DNA of 39,859 nucleotides from Bryobacterales bacterium. Lineage in GTDB: Bacteria > Acidobacteriota > Terriglobia > Bryobacterales > UBA6623. Positions 16,701-24,729 of the stretch are shown piece after piece. The stretch's first letter is position 1, and every line of letters begins with the position of its first letter. Under the pieces are notes generated by a model. It saw only the letters and a program-made list of their open reading frames with translations, did not search any database and was not told the DNA's origin. The DNA is taken from the NCBI GenBank assembly GCA_028819255.1, contig JAPPMB010000062.1:1-39859 (forward strand), given 5' to 3'. Made by a program: the position numbers and the translations under genes.

Positions 16701-17155
16701 GCGAGAAGGTCGAGGAGGCCGTGCAGTCCCATCTGAAGCTCCAGCTGGACTTTCACATTCCGACGGACTATGTCCCGGACGAGACGCAGAGGCTGCAGCT
16801 GTACAAGCGCTTGGCGGCCGTGCGGGACGAAGAGGAAAGGAAGGCGGCGGCTGCCGCCCTGAAGGACCGCTACGGCCCGCCGCCGGAGGCCGTCAGAAAC
16901 CTGCTGGCGCACTCGATCCTCAAGCATCGCGCCGAATCGATGCGGATTCCGCTGCTGGAGCGTCGCGGAAGCCTTCTGGTCGTGAAGTTCCGCGCGGACT
17001 CCCGGATCGATCCAAACCGGCTCATGCATGTCGTCTCTTCGACTCCCGGCGCCAGCTTCGCGCCGGACGGCACCCTCGAGTGGCCCGGAATGCAGGAGCG
17101 CGGCCCGGCGGCGCTGGACAGAATCCAGCGACTGCTGGGCAGCTTCGCCGCCTGA
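13718..17155 (+). CDS. mfd: transcription-repair coupling factor Mfd
   Basis: An 1145-aa ATP-dependent translocase that removes stalled RNA polymerase and recruits UvrA. In order: an N-terminal UvrB-like region (about 20-330), a CarD-like RNA-polymerase-interaction domain (about 485-545, GDHVVHAQHGVGRYLG), the DEAD-type motor with Walker A GDVGFGKTE near 635, DEEQ near 734 and motif VI QLRGRVGRS near 907, and the C-terminal TRCF domain (about 1010-1110). The length fits the family. The frame stays open far upstream through rfaE2, but only TTG 13718, giving MTPQGLRDRVEELA, fits the family N-terminus. This start sits inside TTGA shared with the rfaE2 stop, indicating translational coupling. Confidence 0.95.
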   Translation: MTPQGLRDRVEELALHESFRHLHAALRRRGPSLQVLTGLVPAAGAAYAQLLQRKAGRPLLVLAGTQAAAESVCESIRAWHDLCGGRDLGPSPFLLPAHDVTPFDGLSPHPDISERRGIGLWRLARGLVSIVVAPVAAALQRVAPARMYEDLAWEIQAGDEVLLEELEPSIEELGYGRRDPVEMVGQYSIRGGILDIFSPESARPVRLHLFGDQVESIREFSPGTQQSVRRRDSVTVLPMQEFPAGGSGEGMLPPGWEFSAVDSRWRSGTLLDLLADAVLLWHEPQEASGAAAELGERLAEAADRFDGDPDDFYIDFDVFCRAARSRKQVAFDELGLRSASLGKPDDSRHIPTQSIAHFQGNIVHCVQEIHAQIASGATVLVAAATAGDLERTADLFREYEVPYQLVLRKRTHGLSRYLEEKAYVAGPAASAILVRASIPRGCALPESRLAVYGKQDIFAQSDLVPKPRKRKAAAAAFFSDLEDLQEGDHVVHAQHGVGRYLGTRKVETAGGSEDFMLLEYAKGARLYVPLARLDLVHKYHGAGGPKPPLDRLGGQTWERTKQRVKARLLDMADDLLKLYAQRKLGRNSAYSPDGNWQREFEEAFAYEPTEDQLTASREIKRDMESTRIMDRLVCGDVGFGKTEVAMRAAFKALGDDKQVAVLVPTTVLAFQHLETFRQRFSSFPVEIEMLSRFRTPREQRKIVQGLRDGRVDIVIGTHRLLSKDVEFRDLGLLIIDEEQRFGVRHKERLKHVRRTVDVLAMTATPIPRTLYMSLMGLRDVSIIKTPPQDRLAVQTVVTEYDDRIAVTAIRREVDRGGQAYFLHNRVDSIRAVAGRLAAAMPDVRFRVGHGRMRERDLEKVMLGFMNHEFDVLVATTIIENGLDIPLANTLIVDRADLYGLAELYQLRGRVGRSNRRAYAYLLVPPDRELTEIARKRLGALREFSELGAGFKTAALDLELRGAGNLLGGEQSGQVAAVGFETYTQLLEEAVRKLKGEKVEEAVQSHLKLQLDFHIPTDYVPDETQRLQLYKRLAAVRDEEERKAAAAALKDRYGPPPEAVRNLLAHSILKHRAESMRIPLLERRGSLLVVKFRADSRIDPNRLMHVVSSTPGASFAPDGTLEWPGMQERGPAALDRIQRLLGSFAA

Positions 17156-17194
17156 TCGGACCGCTGGGAGGCACGGTGCCGCCGGCGCGTTGGC

Positions 17195-17200
17195 TACAAT
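17195..17200 (+). promoter_or_regulatory. possible -10 box for lepA
   Basis: TACAAT, preceded by GGC, lies between the mfd stop and lepA, 60 bases before ATG 17261. No clear -35 is seen at 17 bases. It could provide lepA with its own transcript. Confidence 0.35.
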
Positions 17201-17260
17201 CGGACTGGGGGAGCGCATCCAGCGGACCTTCGAGACGTTGATCGGACCTTCCGTTGCCGC

Positions 17261-19063
17261 ATGGAACCTTCCCTCATCCGCAACTTCTCGATCATCGCCC
17301 ACATCGACCACGGCAAGTCGACGCTGGCGGACCGCCTGCTCGAGCTCACGGGGGCGCTGAGCAGCCGCGAGATGCAGGAGCAGGTTTTAGACTCGATGGA
17401 CCTCGAGCGGGAGCGGGGCATCACCATCAAGGCCCAGGCCGTCCGGCTCGACTACGAGGCGGCCGACGGCAGGACCTACCAGCTCAACCTCATCGACACG
17501 CCCGGGCACGTTGACTTCGCCTACGAGGTGTCCCGGAGCCTCGCGGCGTGCGAGGGCGCCCTGCTGGTTGTGGACGCGGCGCAGGGTGTCGAGGCGCAGA
17601 CGATGGCGAACACGTACCTGGCCCTGGAGCACGACCTCGAGATCATTCCCGTGCTGAACAAGATCGACCTTCCGGCGGCCGACCCCGACCGGGTGCAGGA
17701 CGAGATCGAGGGGACGATCGGGCTGGAGGCCGACGATGCGCTGCGGATCAGCGCCAAGACGGGGCTGGGCGTCGAAGACGTGCTGGAGGCCGTCGTCCAG
17801 CGCGTGCCAGCGCCCCGGACCGCGGCGGGAGCCCCTCTGCGCGCACTGCTGTTCGACTCCTGGTACGACTCCTACCGCGGAGTGGTCATGCTGGCAAGGG
17901 TCGTGGACGGAGAGATGCGCAGGGGCATGAAAATCCGGTTCTGGGCGACGGGCCGGACCTACGAGATCGAGGACCTGGGCTGCCGCACGCCAAAGCCCGT
18001 GTCCGCCGGCGTCCTGTCGGCCGGCGAGGTCGGCTGGGTGATCGCGAACATCAAGAACGTGACCGAGACCAAGATCGGCGACACGATCTGCGACGACGGC
18101 AACCTGCCCGACGCCCCCCTTCCGGGTTTCGCAGAATCCAAGCCGATGGTCTTCGCGGGACTCTACCCGGTGGAGTCCCACGAGCATGAGGCCCTGCGGG
18201 AGGCGCTCCAGAAGCTGCAGCTCAACGACCGGTCCTTCCAGTTCGAACCGGAGAGTTCGGCAGCGCTGGGCTTCGGGTTCCGCTGCGGATTCCTGGGTTT
18301 GCTGCACCTGGAGATCGTCCAGGAGCGCCTTGAACGCGAATTCGGCCTGCGGCTGATTACGACGGCGCCGGGCGTCCGGTACCGCGTCGCCCGGACGGAC
18401 GGCGAGGTCGTGGAGGTGGACAACGCCAGCAGGTGGCCTCCGCAGCAGTCCATCGCCAGGACCGACGAGCCGGTGTTCACCGTGACGGTCATCACACAGG
18501 CCGCCTACCTGGGCGGCATCTTCAAGCTGTTCGACGACAAGCGGGGCGTGCAGAGGAGCTTCGAGTACGCTACCGGCAACCGCGCCGTGCTGGCCTACGA
18601 GGTGCCTCTCAACGAGATCGTGCTCGACTTCTACGACCGGCTAAAGACCGTTTCCCGGGGCTACGCGTCCATCGACTACCACTTCTCCGGCTACTGGACC
18701 TCGCCCATGGTCAAGCTGGACATCCTCGTTGCAGGGAATCCGATCGACGCGCTGTCGATCATCGTGCACAAGGATCAGGCCTACGACCGCGGAAAGGCCC
18801 TGATCCAGAAATTCCGCAAGCTGATTCCGCGCCAGCAGTTCGAAGTGGCCCTACAGGCGGCCATCGGGAACAAGATCGTCGCCCGCGACAACATTGCGCC
18901 TCTGCGCAAGAACGTGACGGCCAAGTGCTACGGCGGAGACATCACCCGCAAGCGGAAGCTGCTGGAGCGGCAGAGGGAGGGGAAGCGCCGCATGAAGCGG
19001 GTCGGCCGCGTCGACATTCCACAGGAGGCCTTTCTGGCGGTCCTCAGCGTGGGTGACGGATGA
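17261..19063 (+). CDS. lepA: elongation factor 4 (LepA), translational GTPase
   Basis: A 600-aa ribosome-associated GTPase, full length for the family. GTPase motifs: G1 AHIDHGKST (13-21), G2 in [11 protein letters not shown]3 DTPGHVDF, G4 NKIDLP and G5 SAKTG. The following EF-G-like domains lead to the LepA-specific C-terminal domain, with [21 protein letters not shown] and the basic KRRMKRVG tail. It back-translocates or remodels stalled ribosomes. The stop codon overlaps the start of the downstream porin gene. Confidence 0.97.
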   Translation: MEPSLIRNFSIIAHIDHGKSTLADRLLELTGALSSREMQEQVLDSMDLERERGITIKAQAVRLDYEAADGRTYQLNLIDTPGHVDFAYEVSRSLAACEGALLVVDAAQGVEAQTMANTYLALEHDLEIIPVLNKIDLPAADPDRVQDEIEGTIGLEADDALRISAKTGLGVEDVLEAVVQRVPAPRTAAGAPLRALLFDSWYDSYRGVVMLARVVDGEMRRGMKIRFWATGRTYEIEDLGCRTPKPVSAGVLSAGEVGWVIANIKNVTETKIGDTICDDGNLPDAPLPGFAESKPMVFAGLYPVESHEHEALREALQKLQLNDRSFQFEPESSAALGFGFRCGFLGLLHLEIVQERLEREFGLRLITTAPGVRYRVARTDGEVVEVDNASRWPPQQSIARTDEPVFTVTVITQAAYLGGIFKLFDDKRGVQRSFEYATGNRAVLAYEVPLNEIVLDFYDRLKTVSRGYASIDYHFSGYWTSPMVKLDILVAGNPIDALSIIVHKDQAYDRGKALIQKFRKLIPRQQFEVALQAAIGNKIVARDNIAPLRKNVTAKCYGGDITRKRKLLERQREGKRRMKRVGRVDIPQEAFLAVLSVGDG

Positions 19064-20376
19064 TGGCTGGCCTCCGCCGCAACTCTCTCCCCTCCGTGTG
19101 GTGCCTGCTGGTGCTGTGCATGACAGCCTGGCAGGCGCCGCCGCTCTCCGGGTCCGGCGGGCAGGCCGAGCAGGGCCAGCCTCTTCCGCGCTACGAACTG
19201 GAGGCCGAGATTCGCGTGAGGGCGGAGTCGCGAAACGGCGCGGGCGAAAACGCGGCAAGGGAGGACGGCTTCGCCATCTCCCGCTTGCGCATGGACATGA
19301 CGTTCCGGCCCCACAAGGACGTGACCATCTTCCTCCAGCCGCAGGATTCGCGGGTTGCCGGGCTTGCGCCCTGGCGCAACCGGAGGTCCGCCCGCGACAC
19401 GCTGGACTTCCGCCAGGCATACGCGGCGTTCGGGAGCGAGAGCGGACCCTGGACCCTGTATGTCGGCAGGCGCGAGCAGGGTTTCGAGGACCAGCGGCTT
19501 CTCGGGCAGCGGAACTGGCACAACATCTCGCCCACGTGGGACGGATCCTCGCTCACGCTGAGGAGGGGAGAGGACGAGCTGCACCTTCTGGCCTGCTCGC
19601 AGGTCGAAGTCCTCGACGGCTTCAACGCGCCGTCCCGCACCCGGTTCGTCTACGGTGCGTACGGTTCCATCAAGTCCTGGCTGCCCGGCCACGAGGTCGA
19701 GCCGTTCTTCCTGACCACGCGCCGCCCCGTCGACCGCGCCTCGAACCTGGGCGGACTGCTTCGCACCGCCGGCTCGCGCATTTCGGGATCCTGGGGGCAG
19801 GGCTGGGACTATCAGGTCATGCTCGCCGCCCAGGGCGGCGGGGAAGGGGCCTCGCCCCACCGGGCGTGGGCGGGCGCCTGGGGGATCCGCCGGGCGCTGG
19901 ACAAGGCTCCTGCGCGCCCGAGGATCGGCGTCGAGTGGAGCTACGCCAGCGGAGACGGGGATCCCTTCGACGGCCGCACCGGCACGTTCGACACGCTCTT
20001 CCCGTCCCCGCACAGGATCTACGGCGAGCAGGACGTCATCGGGCTCCGCAACGCCAGAATCCTGAAGGCCGGCGTCGAGCTGCGTCCCCGCAAGGAGCTG
20101 TCGGTCGCCGTGGACTTTCTCGATCTGAGACTGGCCAGCCGCCGTGACGGCCTTTACCGGATCAACTTCACCCAGGGGATCGCGGCGCCTCCCGGCGGGG
20201 CCGCCAGCGACTCGATCGGTTCCGAGCTGGATCTCGTTGTCCTCTACCGTCCGGCTTCCAAGATCCAGCTCCGGTTCGGCGTGTCCCGCTTCTTCGCAGG
20301 CCCCTTCGTCACACGAAACCTCCCGGGGGGCGAGTCCCAGACGATGCTCTTGACGGAGCTGCTCATTCGGCTCTAG
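19060..20376 (+). CDS. alginate-export-type outer-membrane porin
   Basis: A 438-aa exported protein with a signal peptide (about 1-30) and a beta-strand-rich body resembling the alginate_exp family of 16-18-strand porins. Typical is the stretch with [27 protein letters not shown] and [11 protein letters not shown] (about 110-165), in which Arg and Trp residues line the pore in characterised members. It probably lets an anionic sugar or small organic substrate cross the outer membrane. The first ATG (19060) overlaps the lepA stop as ATGA; a second ATG follows at 19063. Coupling to lepA is unusual for a porin and may just reflect compact spacing. The next gene has its own promoter-like site. 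Confidence 0.8.
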   Translation: MMAGLRRNSLPSVWCLLVLCMTAWQAPPLSGSGGQAEQGQPLPRYELEAEIRVRAESRNGAGENAAREDGFAISRLRMDMTFRPHKDVTIFLQPQDSRVAGLAPWRNRRSARDTLDFRQAYAAFGSESGPWTLYVGRREQGFEDQRLLGQRNWHNISPTWDGSSLTLRRGEDELHLLACSQVEVLDGFNAPSRTRFVYGAYGSIKSWLPGHEVEPFFLTTRRPVDRASNLGGLLRTAGSRISGSWGQGWDYQVMLAAQGGGEGASPHRAWAGAWGIRRALDKAPARPRIGVEWSYASGDGDPFDGRTGTFDTLFPSPHRIYGEQDVIGLRNARILKAGVELRPRKELSVAVDFLDLRLASRRDGLYRINFTQGIAAPPGGAASDSIGSELDLVVLYRPASKIQLRFGVSRFFAGPFVTRNLPGGESQTMLLTELLIRL

Positions 20377-20405
20377 CCCCGCAGGCGCCGGATCGGGCGC
20401 GGGGC
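20376..20405 (+). terminator. GC-rich hairpin after the porin gene
   Basis: GCCCCGC at 20376-20382 pairs with GCGGGGC at 20399-20405, starting on the last base of the stop codon. There is no T-run, so this is only a candidate terminator between the housekeeping run and the catabolic module. Confidence 0.35.
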
Positions 20406-20410
20406 CGGGC

Positions 20411-20419
20411 TGATACACT
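20411..20419 (+). promoter_or_regulatory. extended -10 (TGATACACT) for the dehydrogenase module
   Basis: TG-A-TACACT lies 29 bases before ATG 20448, a suitable distance for a short leader. No convincing -35 is seen. It directly follows the hairpin at 20376-20405, consistent with a new transcription unit. Confidence 0.45.
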
Positions 20420-20447
20420 GCGTGCGGCGAGCCTCCTGGCCGGATCC

Positions 20448-21560
20448 ATGCGCGCTTGGCAATTCTACGATTTCGGGGACATGCGCCTGGAGGAGGTGCC
20501 CGAGCCCGAGCTCCGGGACGGCCACGTGCTTGTCGAGGTCCTCTGTGTCCAGCCAAGTGTGACCGAGGCCCAGCTTGCCTTTGGAGTTCGCACGCTTGCG
20601 TTCGACGAGATCCGGTCCAGGCTCGAGAGAGAGTCGCCGGTCAGGCTCTTCGGCCACGAGTTCTGTGTGCGCGTGCTGGAGAGCGCTCCCGGTTCCCGCT
20701 TTCGTTTCGGAGCGCGGGTCGCGGCGCGAGCGAAGCTGCCTTGTGGCGACTGCCCGCTCTGCCGAGGGGGCCAGTCCCTCGTGTGCCGCGCCGGGCCCAT
20801 CATCGGATTCCAGTTGCCGGGCTGCTTCTCGGAGCGGGCGCTGCTCCCGGAGATCGCGCTGACCGCGGTCGACGACTCGATCAGCGACCGCGAGGCGGCG
20901 TGTCTGCAGTCGCTCAGCGACAGCCTCGCCGCGGTGGATACGGCCCGCATCGAGGTTGGCGAGTCTGTTGCCGTGTTCGGCCAGGGCAGCATGGGCCTCG
21001 AGTGCATGCAGGCGGCGCGCAGCGTCGGCGCCGGCCTGATGATGACCGTGGACGTTCGAGAGGAGGCGTGCCGGATCTCGCAGCAGCTGGGCGCCGACCA
21101 TTGCCTCGACGCTCGCAGCGTCGATCCGGTGGAGGCGATCCGGGACTTGACGGGCGGCCGGGGCGCCGACGTGGTCTTCGAGTGCGCCGGGGGGAGCCCG
21201 CGGCAGGGCCTGGCGGGCTCGATCACACTCAACCAGGCGATCCGGGCTGTCCGGTCGGGCGGCAAGCTGGTGGTCGTCTCCTGGTTCGGGCAGCCGCTCG
21301 AGGTCGACGTCGACGGCCTCCGTGAGCGCAGCCTCCGCGTGCTTTTCCCTGACATCAGCTCGCTCGCCCACCTTGAACACACGGTCCGGCTGGTTGCATC
21401 GGGCCGGGTGCGGCTGCAGCCAATGCTGACCCACGCCCTGCCGGGCATCGAATCCGTCCGCCGGGCATTCGAGATCACCGCCAACAAGGGCCGGCATGGG
21501 GCGATCAACCCGGCACAGGTGGTCATGCCGGCCAGCACGGAGTACGCAGCGGTCTCATGA
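20448..21560 (+). CDS. zinc-dependent medium-chain dehydrogenase (MDR family)
   Basis: A 370-aa NAD(P)-dependent alcohol/polyol dehydrogenase. Catalytic zinc ligands fit Cys33 and His70/Glu71 (FGHEF). The structural zinc site has four cysteines, C99, C102, C105 and C113 (CGDCPLC..C). The Rossmann motif VFGQGSMG spans about 176-183. The usual CGTDxH around the first ligand reads CVQPSVTE, so the active-site loop is divergent. It likely oxidises a secondary alcohol or polyol in a catabolic route. Its stop overlaps the next ATG as ATGA, so it is translationally coupled to the RraA-type aldolase. Confidence 0.88.
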   Translation: MRAWQFYDFGDMRLEEVPEPELRDGHVLVEVLCVQPSVTEAQLAFGVRTLAFDEIRSRLERESPVRLFGHEFCVRVLESAPGSRFRFGARVAARAKLPCGDCPLCRGGQSLVCRAGPIIGFQLPGCFSERALLPEIALTAVDDSISDREAACLQSLSDSLAAVDTARIEVGESVAVFGQGSMGLECMQAARSVGAGLMMTVDVREEACRISQQLGADHCLDARSVDPVEAIRDLTGGRGADVVFECAGGSPRQGLAGSITLNQAIRAVRSGGKLVVVSWFGQPLEVDVDGLRERSLRVLFPDISSLAHLEHTVRLVASGRVRLQPMLTHALPGIESVRRAFEITANKGRHGAINPAQVVMPASTEYAAVS

Positions 21561-22297
21561 ACCGCGGGCGCCCAGGTTCCATGCCTTCCGAGGATCTTCC
21601 GCCGCCGGGACGCTCCCAGTCGTCAGCCCGGGACGCAACGGCCCGCCGGTTCCTGTCCCTGTCCTCCGGGCTGGTCTCGGACGCGCTGGGCAAGTGCGGC
21701 GGAATGGACCACGGCATTCATTGCCGCTCGGCGGCGACTTCGATGGCCGGCCCCGCCTTCACGGTGCGGGTCCATGTGGGCGACATCCTGATGGTGGGAA
21801 AGGCGGTCTCGGAGTGCCCGCCGCGCCATGTGCTGGTGATCGACGGCCGCGGCGAGCCCAACACGGCCCTGTGGGGAGGCATCATCACCCGGGCCGCGCG
21901 ACGGAAAGGGCTGGCCGGCGTCGTCATTGACGGCGCGATCCGCGACAGCGCCGAGATCGCACAGGACAACCTGCCGGTATTTGCCCGGTCGGTCGTGCCG
22001 AATGCGGGAGGCGCGGAGTATGTCGGCGAACTCCAGGTGCCGGTCCAGTGCGGGGGCCAGCCGGTGCGGCCAGGCGACTGGATCGTGGGTGACGCCGACG
22101 GGGCGACCGCGGTGCCGGCGGAGCGGGTCGAGGAGACTCTCCGGTCGGCAGAGCACCTGCTCGCGGTCGAGATCCGGATCACGGAAGCCGTCCTGCGCGG
22201 AGAGGACCTGGGGGCCCTGCTCCGCTACGACGAGGCGCTGGACCGGAAGCGCAGTGCCGGGCTCCTGCCCCAGCTGCGATATCTGGAGCGAGACTGA
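21557..22297 (+). CDS. RraA-family aldolase (HMG/CHA-type)
   Basis: A 246-aa protein of the RraA/4-hydroxy-4-methyl-2-oxoglutarate aldolase fold. It carries the catalytic signature WGGIITRAARRKGLAG followed by VVIDGAIRD, with Arg129 and Asp130 at the positions that bind substrate and metal in the aldolases. It has about 28 extra residues at the N-terminus; Met10 is an alternative start. Members cleave 4-carboxy-4-hydroxy-2-oxo acids to pyruvate or decarboxylate oxaloacetate, while the E. coli branch inhibits RNase E. The Arg-Asp pair and the gene context (dehydrogenase upstream, transporter and a second aldolase downstream) favour the enzyme role. Confidence 0.87.
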   Translation: MNRGRPGSMPSEDLPPPGRSQSSARDATARRFLSLSSGLVSDALGKCGGMDHGIHCRSAATSMAGPAFTVRVHVGDILMVGKAVSECPPRHVLVIDGRGEPNTALWGGIITRAARRKGLAGVVIDGAIRDSAEIAQDNLPVFARSVVPNAGGAEYVGELQVPVQCGGQPVRPGDWIVGDADGATAVPAERVEETLRSAEHLLAVEIRITEAVLRGEDLGALLRYDEALDRKRSAGLLPQLRYLERD

Positions 22298-22330
22298 GCC
22301 GGGCCGGCTTTCGCCTGCACGGAGGAACGC

Positions 22331-23758
22331 ATGCAGACCCTTGCCCCGTGGGAAATTCGCGAACTGCCCGACCCCCCGCCCTTCTCCGTCCGGAACCTGT
22401 TCCGCGTGATTGGTCCGGGAGCGATCCTCCTGGCCTCTTCGATCGGCGGCGGCGAGTGGCTCGTCGGCCCGGCAATCGCGGTCGAGTACGGCCGCGGCCT
22501 GCTCTGGATTGCGACCTTTGCGATCCTGCTACAGCTCCTGTTCAACCTCGAGGCCATTCGCTACACGATGTGCACCGGCGAGCCGGTCGTCACGGGCTTC
22601 ATGCGCCTGTGGCCCGGCCCGCGGCTCTGGGCGCCGGTCTATGCGGCGCTCTGCGTGGCGCAGGTGGGCCTGCCCGCCATGGCCGCCGGGACGGCGACGA
22701 CGATCTTCGCGACGTTTGCGGGGCGCATGCCCGGTTCGGAGGACAGCGGCGTTCTGTCGGTCGCGACGTACGGCGTCCTGGCGCTCGTGCTGGTGCTCCT
22801 GCTTTTCGGCGACACGGTCGAGCGCACGCTCGAGCGCGTGTCCTGGGTCATGGTCGTGTTCATCTTCGGGTTCCTGGCGTTCGTCAACGCATTCTTCGTT
22901 CCCGCCCGGGACTGGGCGTCCACGCTTGGCGGGTTCTTTGCGGTCGGGGCCCTGCCCGACGGCGTCGACCTGCCGCTTGTGGGAGCGCTGGCCGCCTCCG
23001 CCGCTTCGGGAGGGTTCGGAAACCTGGCGATCTCGAACTGGTTCCGCGACAAGGGTTTCGGCATGGCCGCGCACTCCGGCGCCATCGCTTCGGCGACAAG
23101 CTCCCGCGCAATCCGCGTCGCTCCGACCGGAAGCGTTTTCCGGCCCACCGCTGCCAATCTCCTTCGCTGGAAGCGCTGGTGGCAGTACGCGCGCGCCGAC
23201 CAGGTCGGGCTGTGGGCGCTGGGGTGCTTTGTCGGCATGTTCCTGAATGTCAACCTGGCGGCGAGCGTGATACCTCCCGGCACGGACCTGTCGCAGATCG
23301 GCGCCGGCGCCTATCAGGCCGAGTACCTCGCGCTCAATCTCTGGCGCGGCTTCTGGTATCTCGCTCTGCTGAACGGCTTCTGGGTCCTGTTCTCCACGCA
23401 CCTCGGAAACACGGAGATTCTGGTCCGGATGCTGACGGACATCGTCTGGGCGGGCAGCCCCGCGATCCGCAACATCGCCCGGGTCCACGCCCGCACGCTG
23501 TACTACGCGCTCTTCGGGGCGTGCACCCTCTGGTTCGCGGCGGCGGTCCAGTGGGGAACCGCCATGGAGCTGATGAAGTGGCTGGGCAATGCCGCCGGCT
23601 TCGTCCTCGCCTTCTCCAGCGTGCAGCTCCTGCTGGTCAACACCCGGCTGCTGCCGAGGGAGCTGCGGCCGCCGTTGTGGCGCAGGTGCGGTCTGGCCGT
23701 GTGCGCGATCGCCTACGGCGGCCTGTTCATCGCCGTGGTGCGGAGCCTCCTTGCCTGA
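22331..23758 (+). CDS. Nramp-superfamily transporter lacking the metal-site motifs
   Basis: A 475-aa membrane protein with about 11 hydrophobic segments and the overall pattern of the Nramp (LeuT-fold) family, starting GPGAILLASS. The canonical TM1 metal motif DPGN is replaced by GGGE (residues 39-42 of IGGGEW), and the TM6 region, where MPH is expected, reads SAASGGFGNLAI. It therefore belongs to a divergent Nramp-related branch and probably does not move Mn2+ or Fe2+ in the usual way. Its place between two pyruvate-forming aldolase families suggests an organic anion substrate; this is inference. A strong ribosome site GGAGGA (22321-22326) precedes ATG 22331, 33 bases after the RraA-type gene. 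Confidence 0.82.
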   Translation: MQTLAPWEIRELPDPPPFSVRNLFRVIGPGAILLASSIGGGEWLVGPAIAVEYGRGLLWIATFAILLQLLFNLEAIRYTMCTGEPVVTGFMRLWPGPRLWAPVYAALCVAQVGLPAMAAGTATTIFATFAGRMPGSEDSGVLSVATYGVLALVLVLLLFGDTVERTLERVSWVMVVFIFGFLAFVNAFFVPARDWASTLGGFFAVGALPDGVDLPLVGALAASAASGGFGNLAISNWFRDKGFGMAAHSGAIASATSSRAIRVAPTGSVFRPTAANLLRWKRWWQYARADQVGLWALGCFVGMFLNVNLAASVIPPGTDLSQIGAGAYQAEYLALNLWRGFWYLALLNGFWVLFSTHLGNTEILVRMLTDIVWAGSPAIRNIARVHARTLYYALFGACTLWFAAAVQWGTAMELMKWLGNAAGFVLAFSSVQLLLVNTRLLPRELRPPLWRRCGLAVCAIAYGGLFIAVVRSLLA

Positions 23759-23877
23759 CTCGATCGCGAATCGCGCAGAGTCCGCCCAAGTCCGCAGACG
23801 GGCCTGCGGGACAGGGCGGTTCTCGATGCCGGACGAGCCTGAAGACGGCACTGCCGGGGTTGCCGGAGGCCTTGCGA

Positions 23878-23883
23878 TAGAGT
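23878..23883 (+). promoter_or_regulatory. -10 box (TAGAGT) for the HpcH/HpaI aldolase gene
   Basis: TAGAGT ends 7 bases before ATG 23891. The purines between are too close to the ATG to act as a normal ribosome site, so a leaderless transcript is possible. No clear -35. Confidence 0.38.
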
Positions 23884-23890
23884 TGGAGAG

Positions 23891-24673
23891 ATGCGTCCCA
23901 ACAAGACGAAGAGGATCCTGGAATCAGGTCGGGTGGCGGTCGGCATTGCCCACTCCCAGCTTCCCACCTGCGAGATTCCGAAGATGTTCGCGGCGGCGGA
24001 CCTGGATTGGGTGTTTCTGGACTCCGAGCACAGCCCGTTCTCCAGCGACACTCTCCACGATCTGATCCGGGCCTACCGCATGACCGACATCACTGCCGTC
24101 GTGCGCGTCTGCGACTTCCAGTACGACCTGGTGGCGCGGGCGCTGGACTCCGGGGCCGAAGGCATCATCTTTCCCCGCTGCGAGGACCCCGAGCAGCTCG
24201 CGCACGCGATCCGCGGCGCCAGATTCCCTCCCCGAGGCCACCGCGGCTTCGGTCTGGGTCCGGCCCAGATCGGCTATCAGGCCGCCTCGTTCGATGAGAT
24301 CGTCGACCACTGCAACAGCGAGACCCTGATGATCGCCCAGATCGAGTCCGCCCGCGCCCTGGAGAGGGTCCACGAACTGGCCTCGGTCGAGGGCCTGAAC
24401 GCACTGCTGATCGGTCCTGCGGACCTCTCGATCTCGCTCGGCGTTGGCGGGCAGTGGCGCCATCCGAAGCTCGTGGAAGCGGTCGATCGCGTGATCGCGG
24501 CATGCGGAGAGCACGGGCTCTGGCCGGCCATCCAGGTGCGGGACGGCGGTCTGGCCGACTTCTGGATCGGCCGCGGCATGAGGCTGGTCGGCTGCTCCAG
24601 CGACTCGGCCCTGTTCTGGGGAGCAGTGCAGGGACTGGCGGGGAAGCTGCGCGCCAGCGCCGGCCGGGAGTAG
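23891..24673 (+). CDS. HpcH/HpaI-family class II aldolase
   Basis: A 260-aa metal-dependent aldolase of the 2,4-dihydroxyhept-2-ene-1,7-dioate aldolase family, which releases pyruvate from hydroxy-oxo acids. Key residues are visible: base His47 in LDSEHSPF, Arg72 (VVRV) for substrate carboxylate, metal ligands Glu152 (AQIESA) and Asp178 (IGPADLSISLG), and the FPRCEDPEQ loop near 94-102. The length is normal. It lies 132 bases after the Nramp-like gene with its own promoter-like box. With the MDR and RraA-type enzymes it suggests catabolism of a hydroxylated, probably branched or sugar-acid-derived, carboxylate. Confidence 0.9.
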   Translation: MRPNKTKRILESGRVAVGIAHSQLPTCEIPKMFAAADLDWVFLDSEHSPFSSDTLHDLIRAYRMTDITAVVRVCDFQYDLVARALDSGAEGIIFPRCEDPEQLAHAIRGARFPPRGHRGFGLGPAQIGYQAASFDEIVDHCNSETLMIAQIESARALERVHELASVEGLNALLIGPADLSISLGVGGQWRHPKLVEAVDRVIAACGEHGLWPAIQVRDGGLADFWIGRGMRLVGCSSDSALFWGAVQGLAGKLRASAGRE

Positions 24674-24714
24674 GGGCGCCGGAAACTGCGGCGGGTCCGG
24701 GAACCGCGGGCCGC

Positions 24715-24723
24715 TGATACAAT
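24715..24723 (+). promoter_or_regulatory. extended -10 (TGATACAAT) for the MFS-like gene
   Basis: TG-A-TACAAT ends 6 bases before ATG 24730, placing the transcription start at the ATG itself. No Shine-Dalgarno is present. This is the clearest leaderless-type arrangement in the window. Confidence 0.5.
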
Positions 24724-24729
24724 CTGCCC

